From assembly GCA_034432445.1 (NCBI GenBank), contig DAOUBX010000074.1:1-19254 (forward strand): 19,254 bases of DNA, read 5' to 3'. Below the pieces are notes generated by a model. It was not told where the DNA came from. It saw nothing but the letters and a program-made list of their open reading frames with translations, and searched no databases. Below, piece after piece: positions 1 to 8,259 of this stretch. The position numbers and the translations under genes were made by a program. Numbering within the stretch: the first letter of the stretch is position 1; every line of letters begins with the position of its first letter. This DNA is from JANWYQ01 sp034432445. Lineage in GTDB: Bacteria > Chloroflexota > Anaerolineae > JAAEKA01.

Positions 1-88
1 TGAAAGCGCGGCGGGCACGGTCGGAGACCGGCCCGAGCGATTTTCAGGTTAGAATCCAAATGCCCGGCACCTATGGCTGAGTAGTTAC
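1..88 (+). repeat. Left copy of an 88-bp window-end inverted repeat
   Basis: These 88 bases are the exact reverse complement of 19165-19252. Pairing fails at base 89 (C against a predicted G). The inner part, AATGCCCGGCACCT followed by ATGGCTGAGTAGTTAC, is one arm of a palindromic element that recurs at 14753-14863. The outer part contains a small hairpin: CGGG at 12-15 and CGGTC at 18-22 pair with GACCG at 26-30 and CCCG at 32-35. The repeat ends 64 bases before the polyprenyl synthase start. Only part of the element is visible because the window stops inside or at the edge of it. Confidence 0.9.
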
Positions 89-152
89 CGCAAAACTACC
101 AAAACAAAACGTTGTTGGCTAGGCCTGATTTGAGCCAGAGGAGAAGGAAGAT

Positions 153-1130
153 TTGAGCGGCCATCATCATAGTTTTCTTGACCTAATCGGCGATGACCTC
201 GCGTTGGTCGAAGCCAAGATGCAGGCTCCGCATGAGGTGTTTGCACCGCTGGCGGGCGCTGTGAACCTGCTGCTGCAGAGCGGCGGCAAACGGCTGCGCC
301 CGGCCACCGCCATGTTGGCGGGCAGGTTCTTCCCCCACATCGACAAGACCAAGCTCGTCTCGCTAGCGGCCGCTATCGAGACCCTGCACACGGCGACGCT
401 CGTCCACGATGACGTGGTCGACGGCGCTTTGCTGCGCCGGGGCCATCCCACCTTGAACGCCACCTGGAGCCAGGGCGCCACCGTGCTCGCCGGCGACTTT
501 GTCTTCGCCCGCGCAGCCTACTTTGCGGCCGAAACCGACAACGTGCGCGTTATGCGCATCTTCGCCCAGACCCTGATGACCATTTGTGAGGGGGAGCTCC
601 GGCAGTTGTTTGATCTCGGCAACTGGGATCAGCCCAAGGAAGCCTACTTTCAGCGCATCTTTGGCAAAACTGCCGCCCTGTTCGCGGCGGCCACCGAGTC
701 CGCTGCTGTTCTCGGCACGGCTGACGAGACGCAAATCGGCGCCATGCGCGACTACGGCTACAACCTGGGCATGGCCTTCCAGATCATGGACGACATCTTG
801 GACTTCGTCGGCGACGAGGCGGTGCTGGGCAAGCCCGTGGGCAGCGACCTGCGCCATGGGACGGTCACCTTGCCGGTCTTTCACTACCTGCAAGACCACC
901 CAGAGGCCCTCCAAGTCATGCGCGCCGCCACCAGCAACGGCCACAGTGCGGATGAGGCGATGACCGAACTGATACACAATATCAGCTGCTCCTCCGCCAT
1001 CGACGCCACGCGGGCCGATGCGGCGGCCTTCGTGGCGGCTGCCAAGAGCGCCTTGCAGATCATGCCCGACAACATCTACCGCGAGGCGCTGGCGCAACTC
1101 GCCGACTACGTGCTGCTGCGGTCGCTGTAG
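153..1130 (+). CDS. Long-chain all-trans polyprenyl diphosphate synthase
   Basis: This prenyltransferase condenses isopentenyl diphosphate onto an allylic primer to build an all-trans chain, probably the side chain of menaquinone or another quinone. At 325 residues it has the usual length of the IspA/IspB family. GGKRLRP lies at residues 44-50, the first aspartate-rich motif DDVVD at 86-90, the second DDILD at 213-217, and GKPVGSDL at 226-233. The residue five places before the first motif is Ala rather than an aromatic, which in this family points to a long product. The start is TTG, preceded by a strong purine-rich ribosome-binding site (GGAGAAGGA, 140-148). It leads the plus-strand glycan block, with 10 bases to the next gene. 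Exact chain length and symbol (hepT/ispB-like) cannot be read from sequence. Confidence 0.93.
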   Translation: MSGHHHSFLDLIGDDLALVEAKMQAPHEVFAPLAGAVNLLLQSGGKRLRPATAMLAGRFFPHIDKTKLVSLAAAIETLHTATLVHDDVVDGALLRRGHPTLNATWSQGATVLAGDFVFARAAYFAAETDNVRVMRIFAQTLMTICEGELRQLFDLGNWDQPKEAYFQRIFGKTAALFAAATESAAVLGTADETQIGAMRDYGYNLGMAFQIMDDILDFVGDEAVLGKPVGSDLRHGTVTLPVFHYLQDHPEALQVMRAATSNGHSADEAMTELIHNISCSSAIDATRADAAAFVAAAKSALQIMPDNIYREALAQLADYVLLRSL

Positions 1131-1140
1131 CCGGCAGCGG

Positions 1141-2217
1141 GTGTCAATCGACGGGCAAGCTCCATTGTGCGCCATTGATCTGTCAGTTATCATCGTCAAC
1201 TGGAATGTGCGCGATCTGTTACGTCGCTGCCTGGTCTCCCTCGCCGGCAGCGACGGTTTATCTATGGCGCGACTCGAGACGCTCCCGGATGCGGACGGTG
1301 CCGGATGCGATCCACCGATCACCGATTACCGATCATCGATTGTCTCCTGCCGCGCCGAGGTGATCGTTGTGGACAACGCCTCGGCCGACGGCAGCGTGGC
1401 CATGCTCCAGGCCGAGTTTCCGTGGGTGCAGGTCATCGCCAACGCCCAAAACCTAGGCTTTACGCGCGCCAACAACCAAGGGTTGGCGCGCAGTCAGGGG
1501 CGTTACGTCCTCTTTCTCAACCCTGACACCGAGGTGCGCAGCGACGCCTTGCGCGCCATGTGGGACTACGCCGAGACCCATCCGGCTGTAGGCATCATCG
1601 GTCCGCAGTTGCGCTACGCCGACGGCAGCGTGCAGTCCTCCCGTCGTCGTTTTCCTACTTTGGCAACGTTCTTCCTAGAGGCTACCGTCGTGCAGCGTTG
1701 GTGGCCGCGCAATCGCGTGCTCGACCGCTACTACGTGCTCGATCGGCCTGACGACGCAGTGAGCGTAGTGGATTGGGTCGTGGGCGCCTGCATGTTGGTG
1801 CGCCGCACTGTACTTGACCAGATCGGCGGCTTCGACGAGGGGTTTTTCATGTACGCCGAAGAGCTCGACCTGTGCCGTCGCGCAGTGATGGCGGGGTGGC
1901 AGGTGGTTTATTTGCCGACGGCGGTGGTCATGCATTACGAGGGCAAGTCCAGCGAGCAGGTGGTTGCTGCGCGGCACATCCGCTTCTACACCTCCCGTGT
2001 GCGCTACGTGCGCAAGTACCACGGCCGGCCGGCCGCGGCTGCCGTGCGGAGCTTTTTGCTGCTGACCTTCGTCTATCAGTGGGCGGAAGAAGCTGCCAAA
2101 TGGCTGGCCGGCCTGGTCGTGCCCGGCCAGCGCGCCAAGCGTTCGTTGCGACGAGCGCGCATGGCTGCTTATGCCCAGGTGCTGCGCTCTGGCTTGCGCT
2201 TCTCCGATCCGATTTGA
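1141..2217 (+). CDS. GT2-family glycosyltransferase (rhamnosyltransferase-like) with an unusual insertion
   Basis: This is a GT-A fold, inverting glycosyltransferase of family 2, cytoplasmic, transferring an activated sugar to a lipid-linked or polysaccharide acceptor. From a GTG at 1141 it has 358 residues. The first Rossmann strand SVIIVNWN is at 15-22, EVIVVDNAS at 73-81, the metal-binding NPDTEV motif at 127-132, and the acceptor/catalytic segment FDEGFFMYAEELDLCRR at 221-237. An upstream in-frame extension to 1018 exists, but it overlaps the preceding gene by over 100 bases and is not family-like. Residues about 37-71 are a non-conserved insertion between the first helix and the second strand. 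It is encoded partly by a 7-bp tandem repeat. The acceptor and sugar are unknown. The gene sits with other glycan genes, 10 bases after the polyprenyl synthase. Confidence 0.88.
   Translation: MSIDGQAPLCAIDLSVIIVNWNVRDLLRRCLVSLAGSDGLSMARLETLPDADGAGCDPPITDYRSSIVSCRAEVIVVDNASADGSVAMLQAEFPWVQVIANAQNLGFTRANNQGLARSQGRYVLFLNPDTEVRSDALRAMWDYAETHPAVGIIGPQLRYADGSVQSSRRRFPTLATFFLEATVVQRWWPRNRVLDRYYVLDRPDDAVSVVDWVVGACMLVRRTVLDQIGGFDEGFFMYAEELDLCRRAVMAGWQVVYLPTAVVMHYEGKSSEQVVAARHIRFYTSRVRYVRKYHGRPAAAAVRSFLLLTFVYQWAEEAAKWLAGLVVPGQRAKRSLRRARMAAYAQVLRSGLRFSDPI
1314..1341 (+). repeat. Four tandem 7-bp units inside the GT2 gene
   Basis: The units are ACCGATC, ACCGATT, ACCGATC and ATCGATT, placed head to tail. 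Just upstream, the 9-mer CCGGATGCG occurs twice (1285-1293 and 1301-1309). Both lie in the stretch encoding the extra loop of the glycosyltransferase, suggesting that repeat expansion or insertion created it. Confidence 0.8.
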
Positions 2218-2359
2218 CCCGCAGGCTGCGTTAAGCTAAACTGTACGAACTACGCAGTTTGGGGCGCCACCCTGTTGCCGCGGTGTCTGCCTGCCTTGTT
2301 GAACTACCCGGCGGAGTACGGCGCCGTGCGCTGGCCTGGTTCGCAACTGTGATTTGATT

Positions 2360-3535
2360 ATGCGTGTGCTTTTCCTCACCGGCGAATATCCCCCGATGCA
2401 AGGCGGCGTGGGCGACTACACCTGGTCGCTTGGTTCCGCCTTGGTGGAGCAAGGCGTCGACGTCCACGTGCTGACCAGCCATGCCGCAGGCCCGGCGCAC
2501 CTGGCGCCCCACGGCGTGGCCAACGTCTACCCAGACGTCGAGAGTTGGCGTTGGTCGTTGGCGCGGCACGTGCGCGGCCTGTGCCAGGACATCGAGCCGG
2601 ATGTGTTGCACATCCAGTACCAGTCCGCAGCCTTTGGCCTGCACCCAGCGGTCAACCTCCTGCCGCGTGCGCTGCGTGGCGACCCGTGGCCGCGCGCGAT
2701 CGTTGTGACTTTTCATGATCTGCGCGTGCCTTATCTGTTCCCCAAGGCCGGCCCTTTGCGCTGGCGCGCCAATCTGCTGTTAGCTCAGCACTGCCGGCGC
2801 GTCGTCGTCACCAACGCCCAGGATTGCTCCACGCTGCGCGCCTACCCGATGTTGACTGACAAGCTGGTAGAGATCCCGATCGGCTCTAACATTCGCCCTG
2901 AGCCGGCTGCTGACTTCGACCGTGACCAGCAGCGCGCGACCTGGCGCGTGGGACCAGACGATCTGCTGCTTAGCTACTTTGGCTTTTTGAACGCCAGCAA
3001 GGGTGGCGAGGAGCTGATGAATGCCGTGGCTATCCTGGTAGCCGCCGGCTTGCCGGTTCACCTACTCATGGTGGGCGGCCAGGTGGGCGCCAGCGACCCC
3101 ACCAACCTTGCCTACCTGGAACGCGTGCAATCGCTCATCCTGCGGCTAGGCATCGGCGAGCGCGTGCACTGGACCGGTTTCACCACGCCCGCGGAGGTCT
3201 CGGCCAACCTGCTGGCTTCGGACATTGCGGTGTTGCCCTACCGGGACGGCGCCAGCTATCGCCGTGGCAGCTTGATGGCGGCCCTGGCGCACGGCCTGCC
3301 GATCGTGAGTACGGAGCCTACCGGCCACGCGCCGGACATGGTGCATGGCCGAAACATCTGGCTGACTCCGCGCGAGTCGCCCGAGGCGCTGGCGCAGGGT
3401 GTGCAAACGCTGTGGAGCGATGCTGTGCTGCGCCGCCGCTTGGGCGAAGGCGCAGCGCAGCTGGCCGGCAAGTTCACATGGGAAAGCATTGCCCAACGTC
3501 ATTACGAGGTCTATCGTGAGCTCGCCGAGCAGTAG
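2360..3535 (+). CDS. GT4-family glycosyltransferase (GT-B fold)
   Basis: This is a retaining GT-B glycosyltransferase of family 4, likely adding a sugar to a surface glycan precursor on the cytoplasmic side. It has 391 residues from ATG 2360; a TTG two codons upstream is also possible. The N-terminal GEYPPMQGGVGDYT glycine-rich donor/acceptor loop is typical. The C-terminal donor site is recognisable as VLPYRDGASYRRGSLMAALA followed by HGLPIVST. This is a divergent form of the usual E-x7-E region, as seen in GT4 members with RRGS in place of the first Glu region. There is no convincing ribosome-binding site. A 142-base gap separates it from the GT2 gene, so it may have its own promoter, though none is obvious. 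The next gene starts inside its 3' end. Confidence 0.87.
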   Translation: MRVLFLTGEYPPMQGGVGDYTWSLGSALVEQGVDVHVLTSHAAGPAHLAPHGVANVYPDVESWRWSLARHVRGLCQDIEPDVLHIQYQSAAFGLHPAVNLLPRALRGDPWPRAIVVTFHDLRVPYLFPKAGPLRWRANLLLAQHCRRVVVTNAQDCSTLRAYPMLTDKLVEIPIGSNIRPEPAADFDRDQQRATWRVGPDDLLLSYFGFLNASKGGEELMNAVAILVAAGLPVHLLMVGGQVGASDPTNLAYLERVQSLILRLGIGERVHWTGFTTPAEVSANLLASDIAVLPYRDGASYRRGSLMAALAHGLPIVSTEPTGHAPDMVHGRNIWLTPRESPEALAQGVQTLWSDAVLRRRLGEGAAQLAGKFTWESIAQRHYEVYRELAEQ

Positions 3536-5912
3536 CGTTTCGGCGCCGGGCAGCTCACCGGCCAACACGCTCAAGGTGGAGACGGCTTTGCCGGCGCCCT
3601 CGCTCGTTGTGCCGCGCGCGACGCCAGCCGTAGCGGTGCGCGGCCTGGCCATCCCGTGGGGACTAGTGCTGGTTCTGATCGTCTTCTTGGGGTTGGGCCT
3701 GTTTTACAGCGTAACCGTGCCTGTGTTCGAGGCGCCCGATGAGCTGTATCACTATTTCTACGTGCGTCACTTGGCGTCCGGCAATCCGCTGCCTGTGCAA
3801 GACCCTGCCAAGGAGCAGCCCTGGGCGCAGGAAGGCAGCCAACCACCGCTTTACTACGCATTGGCCGGCCTGGTGACATCGTGGATTCCCACCGGCGATG
3901 CGCTGTTGCTCTCGCGTCCCAACTGGCACGCCAACATCGGCGTGCCGATGCAGCCGGGCAACAAGAACCGCGTCGTCCATTCCTTTGCCGAGGGCTGGCC
4001 CTATGAGGGCACCAAGCTGGCCGTCCATGTGGCGCGTTGGTTCTCCCTGTTGCTGGGCCTGGGTACCATCATCTGCACGTACTTCATGGCGCGGCGGCTG
4101 ATCCCGAGCCAACCGGCCCTTGCCCTGGCCGCTGCCGCAGTCGTCGCCTTCATCCCGCAGTTCATCTTCATCAGCGCCGCCGTCACCAACGACAACCTGA
4201 TCATTTTCTTGGGCGCTTTCACACTTTGGCAGCTAGTTCGCCTCCTGCAAGAGCCCCACACCACCGGCCGCCTAATCTTGCTGGGCGTCACTCTGGGCTT
4301 GGCAGCTTTGACCAAACTGAGCGGCATCGCCCTGATCCCGTTGGCCACCGGCGTTTTGGTGCTGCAAGCTTGGCGCCAGCACCGTTGGCGCGCCCTGTGG
4401 CGGGACCTGGTTCTGATCCTTGCGCCCGTCGTGGCGGTCTCCGGCTGGTGGTACTGGCGCAATTGGCAGCTCTACGGCGATCCCACCGGCTTGAACGTGA
4501 TGTTGCAGATGGTCGGCCCGCGCAACCCCCCACCGGACCTGGCGCAGTTGTCGTCCGAGTTCCAGGGACTGCGTATCTCGTTTTGGGGCCTGTTCGGCTG
4601 GTTCAACGTGCCTTTCCCACATTGGGTCTACGTGATGTTGGATTGGCTCTCCCTCCTCACTCTGGTGGGATTGGTCATTGGAGTGTTGCGGTTGGTGGTG
4701 CGCGCTAGCCAGAACACCGGCCACGGCGTTGCTTTCAACCTGCGCGCCATCGAACCGCTCTATTGGATCTTGCTGTTGCTGTCAAGTTGGATCGCCATCA
4801 TGATGGCCGCGCTGGTGCGCTGGACGCGTCTGACCCCCGGCACGCAGGGGCGTTTGCTCTTCCCGGCCCTTTCAGCGCTGGCTGTTCTGCTGGTGCTCAG
4901 TTGGAGCCAGTTGTTGCCGGTGAACGGCCGTTTGAAGCGCGCCTGGCTGGCCGTGTGGCCTCTGGTGCTCTTGACGTTGGCCCTGGCCGCGCCCATGGCT
5001 GTCATCGCGCCGGCCTACGCGCCGCCACCCAAGCTGACGGCAGAGGCCGTGCCAGCCTCGGCGCGATTGGCTGAGCCCATTCGCTTCGGCCAGGTGGCGC
5101 AGTTGATCGGCGCCGAGGTGTCGCCGGACGTTGTACGGCCGGGCGAGGAAGTGCAGGTAACCCTCTATTGGGAGGCTCTGCAGGCCATGCCTTACGACCT
5201 CAGTCTGTACATCCGCTTGTTGGGCCGGCACAACGCGGTCATCGGCCAGCTCGACAGCTATCCTGGGTGGGGCAGCTTTGCGACCAGTCTGTGGCAACCG
5301 GGCGACGTTTTTGCCGATACCTATCGCGTGCCCATCAATTGGGATGCCCAGGCGCCGGCCGTTGTCCGTGTGGACACGGGGTTGTATTACGCGCCCACAC
5401 AACGAGATGTGCCGTCGCTTAACGCCCGCGGCCAGCCGGTTCCCGTGATCATCGACACCCTGCGTCTGAAGCCAGGCACTGCCCCGCCGGTGGCAGCCCA
5501 GTATCAAGCCGATTTCGACTTCGACGGTCTGATGACTTTGCGCGGTTACGACTACTCCAGCTCGACCATCAGCGCCGGCGACACGATTACGGTCACGCTG
5601 CACTGGCAGGCCGTGGCCACGATGAGCGATGACTTCACGGTCTTTGTGCACTTGTTGGACGCTGCAGGTGCCAAGCTCACCCAGGTCGACCATCCACCGC
5701 TGGACGGGGATTATCCGACCAGTGCGTGGCAGCCTGGGGACATGATCGTCGATCACTACGTGTTGACGATACCGCCTGATGCGCCGCTAGGAGCCTATCG
5801 GCCGCTGGTAGGCTTCTACTTACCCGCCACGCTAGAACGCGTTCAGGTTGGCAGCGCTACCGGCGAAGTTCGCGATTGGGGCGCGCTGTTAGCGCCGTTG
5901 ACCGTGCGATAG
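3516..5912 (+). CDS. Membrane GT-C (ArnT/PMT-like) glycosyltransferase with two C-terminal beta domains
   Basis: This polytopic membrane protein has 798 residues from GTG 3516, which overlaps the end of the GT4 gene by 20 bases and has GAGG six bases upstream. A Ser/Pro/Ala-rich cytoplasmic tail is followed by a first TM (about residues 47-67). The first outer loop, FEAPDELYHYFYVRHLASG, has an acidic pair as in GT-C enzymes, and QPPLYY lies at about 109-114. More TM segments run to about residue 515. The last 280 residues are two related all-beta modules (about 521-655 and 665-798) sharing the pattern PG-x-x-V-x-V-TLYW/TLHW, a long-loop strand, and TSLWQPGD or TSAWQPGD. GT-C enzymes use polyprenyl-phosphate sugars outside the membrane, which fits the polyprenyl synthase and glycan context. 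The donor is unknown. The alternative label is a DUF2142-like membrane protein. Confidence 0.8.
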   Translation: MSSPSSSVSAPGSSPANTLKVETALPAPSLVVPRATPAVAVRGLAIPWGLVLVLIVFLGLGLFYSVTVPVFEAPDELYHYFYVRHLASGNPLPVQDPAKEQPWAQEGSQPPLYYALAGLVTSWIPTGDALLLSRPNWHANIGVPMQPGNKNRVVHSFAEGWPYEGTKLAVHVARWFSLLLGLGTIICTYFMARRLIPSQPALALAAAAVVAFIPQFIFISAAVTNDNLIIFLGAFTLWQLVRLLQEPHTTGRLILLGVTLGLAALTKLSGIALIPLATGVLVLQAWRQHRWRALWRDLVLILAPVVAVSGWWYWRNWQLYGDPTGLNVMLQMVGPRNPPPDLAQLSSEFQGLRISFWGLFGWFNVPFPHWVYVMLDWLSLLTLVGLVIGVLRLVVRASQNTGHGVAFNLRAIEPLYWILLLLSSWIAIMMAALVRWTRLTPGTQGRLLFPALSALAVLLVLSWSQLLPVNGRLKRAWLAVWPLVLLTLALAAPMAVIAPAYAPPPKLTAEAVPASARLAEPIRFGQVAQLIGAEVSPDVVRPGEEVQVTLYWEALQAMPYDLSLYIRLLGRHNAVIGQLDSYPGWGSFATSLWQPGDVFADTYRVPINWDAQAPAVVRVDTGLYYAPTQRDVPSLNARGQPVPVIIDTLRLKPGTAPPVAAQYQADFDFDGLMTLRGYDYSSSTISAGDTITVTLHWQAVATMSDDFTVFVHLLDAAGAKLTQVDHPPLDGDYPTSAWQPGDMIVDHYVLTIPPDAPLGAYRPLVGFYLPATLERVQVGSATGEVRDWGALLAPLTVR

Positions 5913-5988
5913 CCTGCCGGCGCTCCCCGTTGCCGGTCGGCAGCCAGGCAGACATGCTGGCGTCGTCTGCGATGATACCTCGTTTTCT

Positions 5989-7464
5989 ATGACCAACGCC
6001 CTCGTCTCTCGTCTTCAGCGCTTCATCTTCCATCCTGACCCTGTTGTGGCGCGTCTGTCGTTGGCGACCGTGCTGGTGTTGGGCGCTTTGTTCGTGGCCA
6101 TCACCGTGGCACTGCTGGGGCCGCTACTGGCCCTTGCCGGCGCTTTGGGCTTGCTGGCTGCCTACCTGGCGCTGCGTAGCCCGCGCTGGGGGCTCACTTT
6201 TGTGATCCTGGTGGCCAGTTTGTTGCCCTTCGCTGCCTTTCCGTTCCGCCTGGGATTCAAGCCAACGTTCCTGGATGCAGCGTTGGCCTCCTTCGTCTTC
6301 GTCTGGGCTGTGGGTCTTTTGACCGGCAAGGACCGTCGCTTTGTCGGCTCGCCCTTGGGGCTGCCCGTCACCGTGTTTCTCATCCTGGTGATCTTCGCCT
6401 TTGCCCTGGGTGCTGCCCATGCCCGTCCCAGCGTGACAACGATTCGCCGCTTTGCCGAGATCGTGGGCGGCATTCTGCTGTTCTTCGTCGTGATCAACGT
6501 GATTCGCACGCAGGCGGACCTGGAGTGGGCCGGCCGTGTCTTGATCCTGGCCGGCGCCGGCGCTGCGCTGATCGGGATCGTGCTCTACGTGATCCCAGAA
6601 GCCTGGACTGTGCGCGTGTTCAACGCCTTGACGCGCTTTGACTACCCCGGCGGCTATGGCGCCTTGCGCTATATCGAGGACAACCCCGAAAACCCGATGC
6701 GCGCCATCGGCACCGCCATCGACCCTAACACCTTTGGCGGCATGTTGCTGCTCTTTGCTGCCCTGACTGCGCCCCAGCTTTTCGCCCAACGACCGCTGTT
6801 CCGGCGTTGGATCGTAGCTGTGCTGCTGGGCTTGAACGTGTTGTGCCTGTATCTGACTTACTCGCGCAGCGCCATGCTTGGGTTGGCTGTAGCCTTTGGT
6901 CTGATTGCCCTCTTGCGCTACCGTAAACTGCTCTTGTTGGGGCTGTTGGGCTTGGCGCTGCTGTTGCTCTTGCCGCAAGCGCAAACCTATGTCGAGCGTT
7001 TTATCGAGGGCATTCAAGGACAGGACCTGGCCACCCAGATGCGTTTTGGCGAGTACAAGGACGCCCTGCGATTGATCACACGCTACCCGGTGTTTGGCGT
7101 GGGTTTCAGCGGCACGCCCGACATCGATCTGTACATCGGCGTCAGCAGCGCGTATTTGCTCATGGCAGAGACCACAGGGCTGGTAGGACTGGCCGCTTTT
7201 CTGAGTGCCATGGCCGTCTTCTTCGTGCTCTTTTGGCGCACCCTACGCCATGGCATGACCAACGACCGCCGCGAGGCGCTGTTGTTGGGTCTCGGCGGCG
7301 GTCTGGCCGGCGTGCTGAGCAGCGCAGTGTTGGATCATTATCTGTTCAACCTTGCTTACCCGCACATGACCAGTTTGTTCTGGCTGTTCGTGGGACTGGC
7401 CACTGCTGCCATCCTCATCGAGCGCGGTCACCAGGTCGAGCTGGCAGCAGGTAGTTCGGCCTGA
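5989..7464 (+). CDS. O-antigen polymerase/ligase family membrane protein (Wzy/WaaL-like)
   Basis: This is a multi-TM protein of 491 residues with about ten or more hydrophobic segments. It carries the Wzy_C family hallmark TYSRSAMLGLAVAFGL (about residues 290-304) and the preceding PNTFGGMLLLFAAL segment (246-259), followed by a large outer loop. Family members polymerise or ligate undecaprenyl-linked glycans on the outer face of the membrane. In the outer loop the stretch FGVGFSGT...SSAYLLMAETTGLVGL aligns with the WaaL HN-x-YL region but lacks its histidine, which leans towards a polymerase or another Wzy_C activity. It starts with ATG 5989, 76 bases after the previous gene, with no clear ribosome-binding site. 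It closes the glycan block, and the next promoter begins 8 bases after its stop. Confidence 0.85.
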   Translation: MTNALVSRLQRFIFHPDPVVARLSLATVLVLGALFVAITVALLGPLLALAGALGLLAAYLALRSPRWGLTFVILVASLLPFAAFPFRLGFKPTFLDAALASFVFVWAVGLLTGKDRRFVGSPLGLPVTVFLILVIFAFALGAAHARPSVTTIRRFAEIVGGILLFFVVINVIRTQADLEWAGRVLILAGAGAALIGIVLYVIPEAWTVRVFNALTRFDYPGGYGALRYIEDNPENPMRAIGTAIDPNTFGGMLLLFAALTAPQLFAQRPLFRRWIVAVLLGLNVLCLYLTYSRSAMLGLAVAFGLIALLRYRKLLLLGLLGLALLLLLPQAQTYVERFIEGIQGQDLATQMRFGEYKDALRLITRYPVFGVGFSGTPDIDLYIGVSSAYLLMAETTGLVGLAAFLSAMAVFFVLFWRTLRHGMTNDRREALLLGLGGGLAGVLSSAVLDHYLFNLAYPHMTSLFWLFVGLATAAILIERGHQVELAAGSSA

Positions 7465-7471
7465 ACTGATG

Positions 7472-7500
7472 TTGGCGATTGGTTGGCACTGTGGTATACT
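7472..7500 (+). promoter_or_regulatory. Sigma-70-type extended -10 promoter for the STAS operon
   Basis: TTGGCG (7472-7477) and TATACT (7495-7500) are separated by exactly 17 bases. TGG directly before the -10 box gives an extended TGnTATACT. The expected start, 6-8 bases downstream, falls about 7506-7508, two to four bases before ATG 7510. No ribosome-binding site precedes that ATG. A leaderless or nearly leaderless message is the natural reading. Confidence 0.8.
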
Positions 7501-7509
7501 GCGCCAACC

Positions 7510-7863
7510 ATGAAAATCCATCGCATCGACTATGAGGCAATCAAAGTAGTTGTCGTAGAGGGTTATCTTGGCGGCGCCAATGCCGCCGAGCTGGAGAACT
7601 TCTTGGCGCCCCTACTTGGTGGCCGCGGTCCACACCAGATCGTGATTGATCTGGCGGGCGTTACCGAGATGAGCAGCGCTGGCTTGCGGGTGCTGATCAG
7701 CGCCATCAAACGCGTGCGCAGCAGCAGAAGCGGAGATATCCGGCTGGCGGCGCCTAGCGCGCGTGTGATAGAGGTTCTTGAGCTAGCAGGTCTATCGTCT
7801 GTTATTCAGATCTACCCCAGCCGTGAGGAGGCTGTAGCGAGCTTCGACCAGCCCGCGAATTGA
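7510..7863 (+). CDS. STAS-domain anti-anti-sigma factor (SpoIIAA/RsbV-like), first copy
   Basis: This single STAS-domain protein of 117 residues is the antagonist in a partner-switching pathway. Unphosphorylated, it binds the kinase/anti-sigma factor and frees the kinase's target. Phosphorylation of the conserved Ser blocks it. The site segment IDLAGVTEMSSAGLRVLIS (about residues 46-64) carries Ser55/Ser56. The N-terminal VVVVEGYLGGANA matches the family strand. An in-frame TTG at 7483 would lengthen it by nine residues but lies inside the promoter, so ATG 7510 is preferred. It is followed 51 bases later by a second STAS gene. It shares only family-level similarity with that copy, so they are probably not recent duplicates. 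Confidence 0.9.
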   Translation: MKIHRIDYEAIKVVVVEGYLGGANAAELENFLAPLLGGRGPHQIVIDLAGVTEMSSAGLRVLISAIKRVRSSRSGDIRLAAPSARVIEVLELAGLSSVIQIYPSREEAVASFDQPAN

Positions 7864-7914
7864 TCCACTGCGGGCGCTACCCTCGACCCTATTGCAGGAG
7901 AAGGAGAGCAAGCG

Positions 7915-8259
7915 ATGACAGACATGACAATTTCGGTCACCGAGCTAAAGCGCTGCGTGGTGATCAAGCTTGGTGGACGCATCGATAGCAGTAAGGCCCC
8001 GGAACTCGAAAACGCCCTGCGCGAGTTGGAGAACCAAGGGCACTATCGGCTCGTGCTGGACATGGCAGACGTGGAATATGTGAGCAGCGCCTTCTTGCGC
8101 GTGGTGATCTCCCACATGAAGTCTGTCAAACGCTGGAACCGCGGCAACCTGTATCTTGCAGCGTTGCCCCCACGCATTGAAGAAGTCTTCGATCTGGCGG
8201 GTCTATTACCCTTGTTCAAGGTCTATCCCACGGTGACAGAGGCGGTCGGCGACTGGTGA
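7915..8259 (+). CDS. STAS-domain anti-anti-sigma factor, second copy
   Basis: This is a second 114-residue STAS protein with the same role. Its phosphorylation-site segment is LDMADVEYVSSAFLRVVIS (about 48-66), with Ser57/Ser58, where the usual SSAG is SSAF. The N-terminal strand pair ends in GGRIDSSKAPELE, typical of the family. ATG 7915 is preceded by a strong purine tract (GGAGAAGGAGAG), unlike the first copy. The two antagonists should therefore be translated by different routes from one message. Two STAS partners with one kinase suggests either two inputs to the same kinase or one for the local kinase and one for a distant partner. Confidence 0.9.
   Translation: MTDMTISVTELKRCVVIKLGGRIDSSKAPELENALRELENQGHYRLVLDMADVEYVSSAFLRVVISHMKSVKRWNRGNLYLAALPPRIEEVFDLAGLLPLFKVYPTVTEAVGDW

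Noticed and set aside
1..152. Promoter for the polyprenyl synthase
   Set aside because: No -35/-10 pair with proper spacing stood out between the repeat and the start. The promoter may lie in the repeat or beyond the window.
363..1322. A 319-residue minus-strand open frame across the polyprenyl synthase
   Set aside because: It is the antisense shadow of a clear prenyltransferase gene, has no recognisable motif, and runs through the next gene's start.
1314..1341. A CRISPR-like array
   Set aside because: Units are 7 bp with no spacers. This is a short tandem repeat inside a coding region.
3399..3515. A longer N-terminus for the GT-C protein
   Set aside because: It lies wholly inside the GT4 coding region in another frame, and GTG 3516 has GAGG at the right distance.
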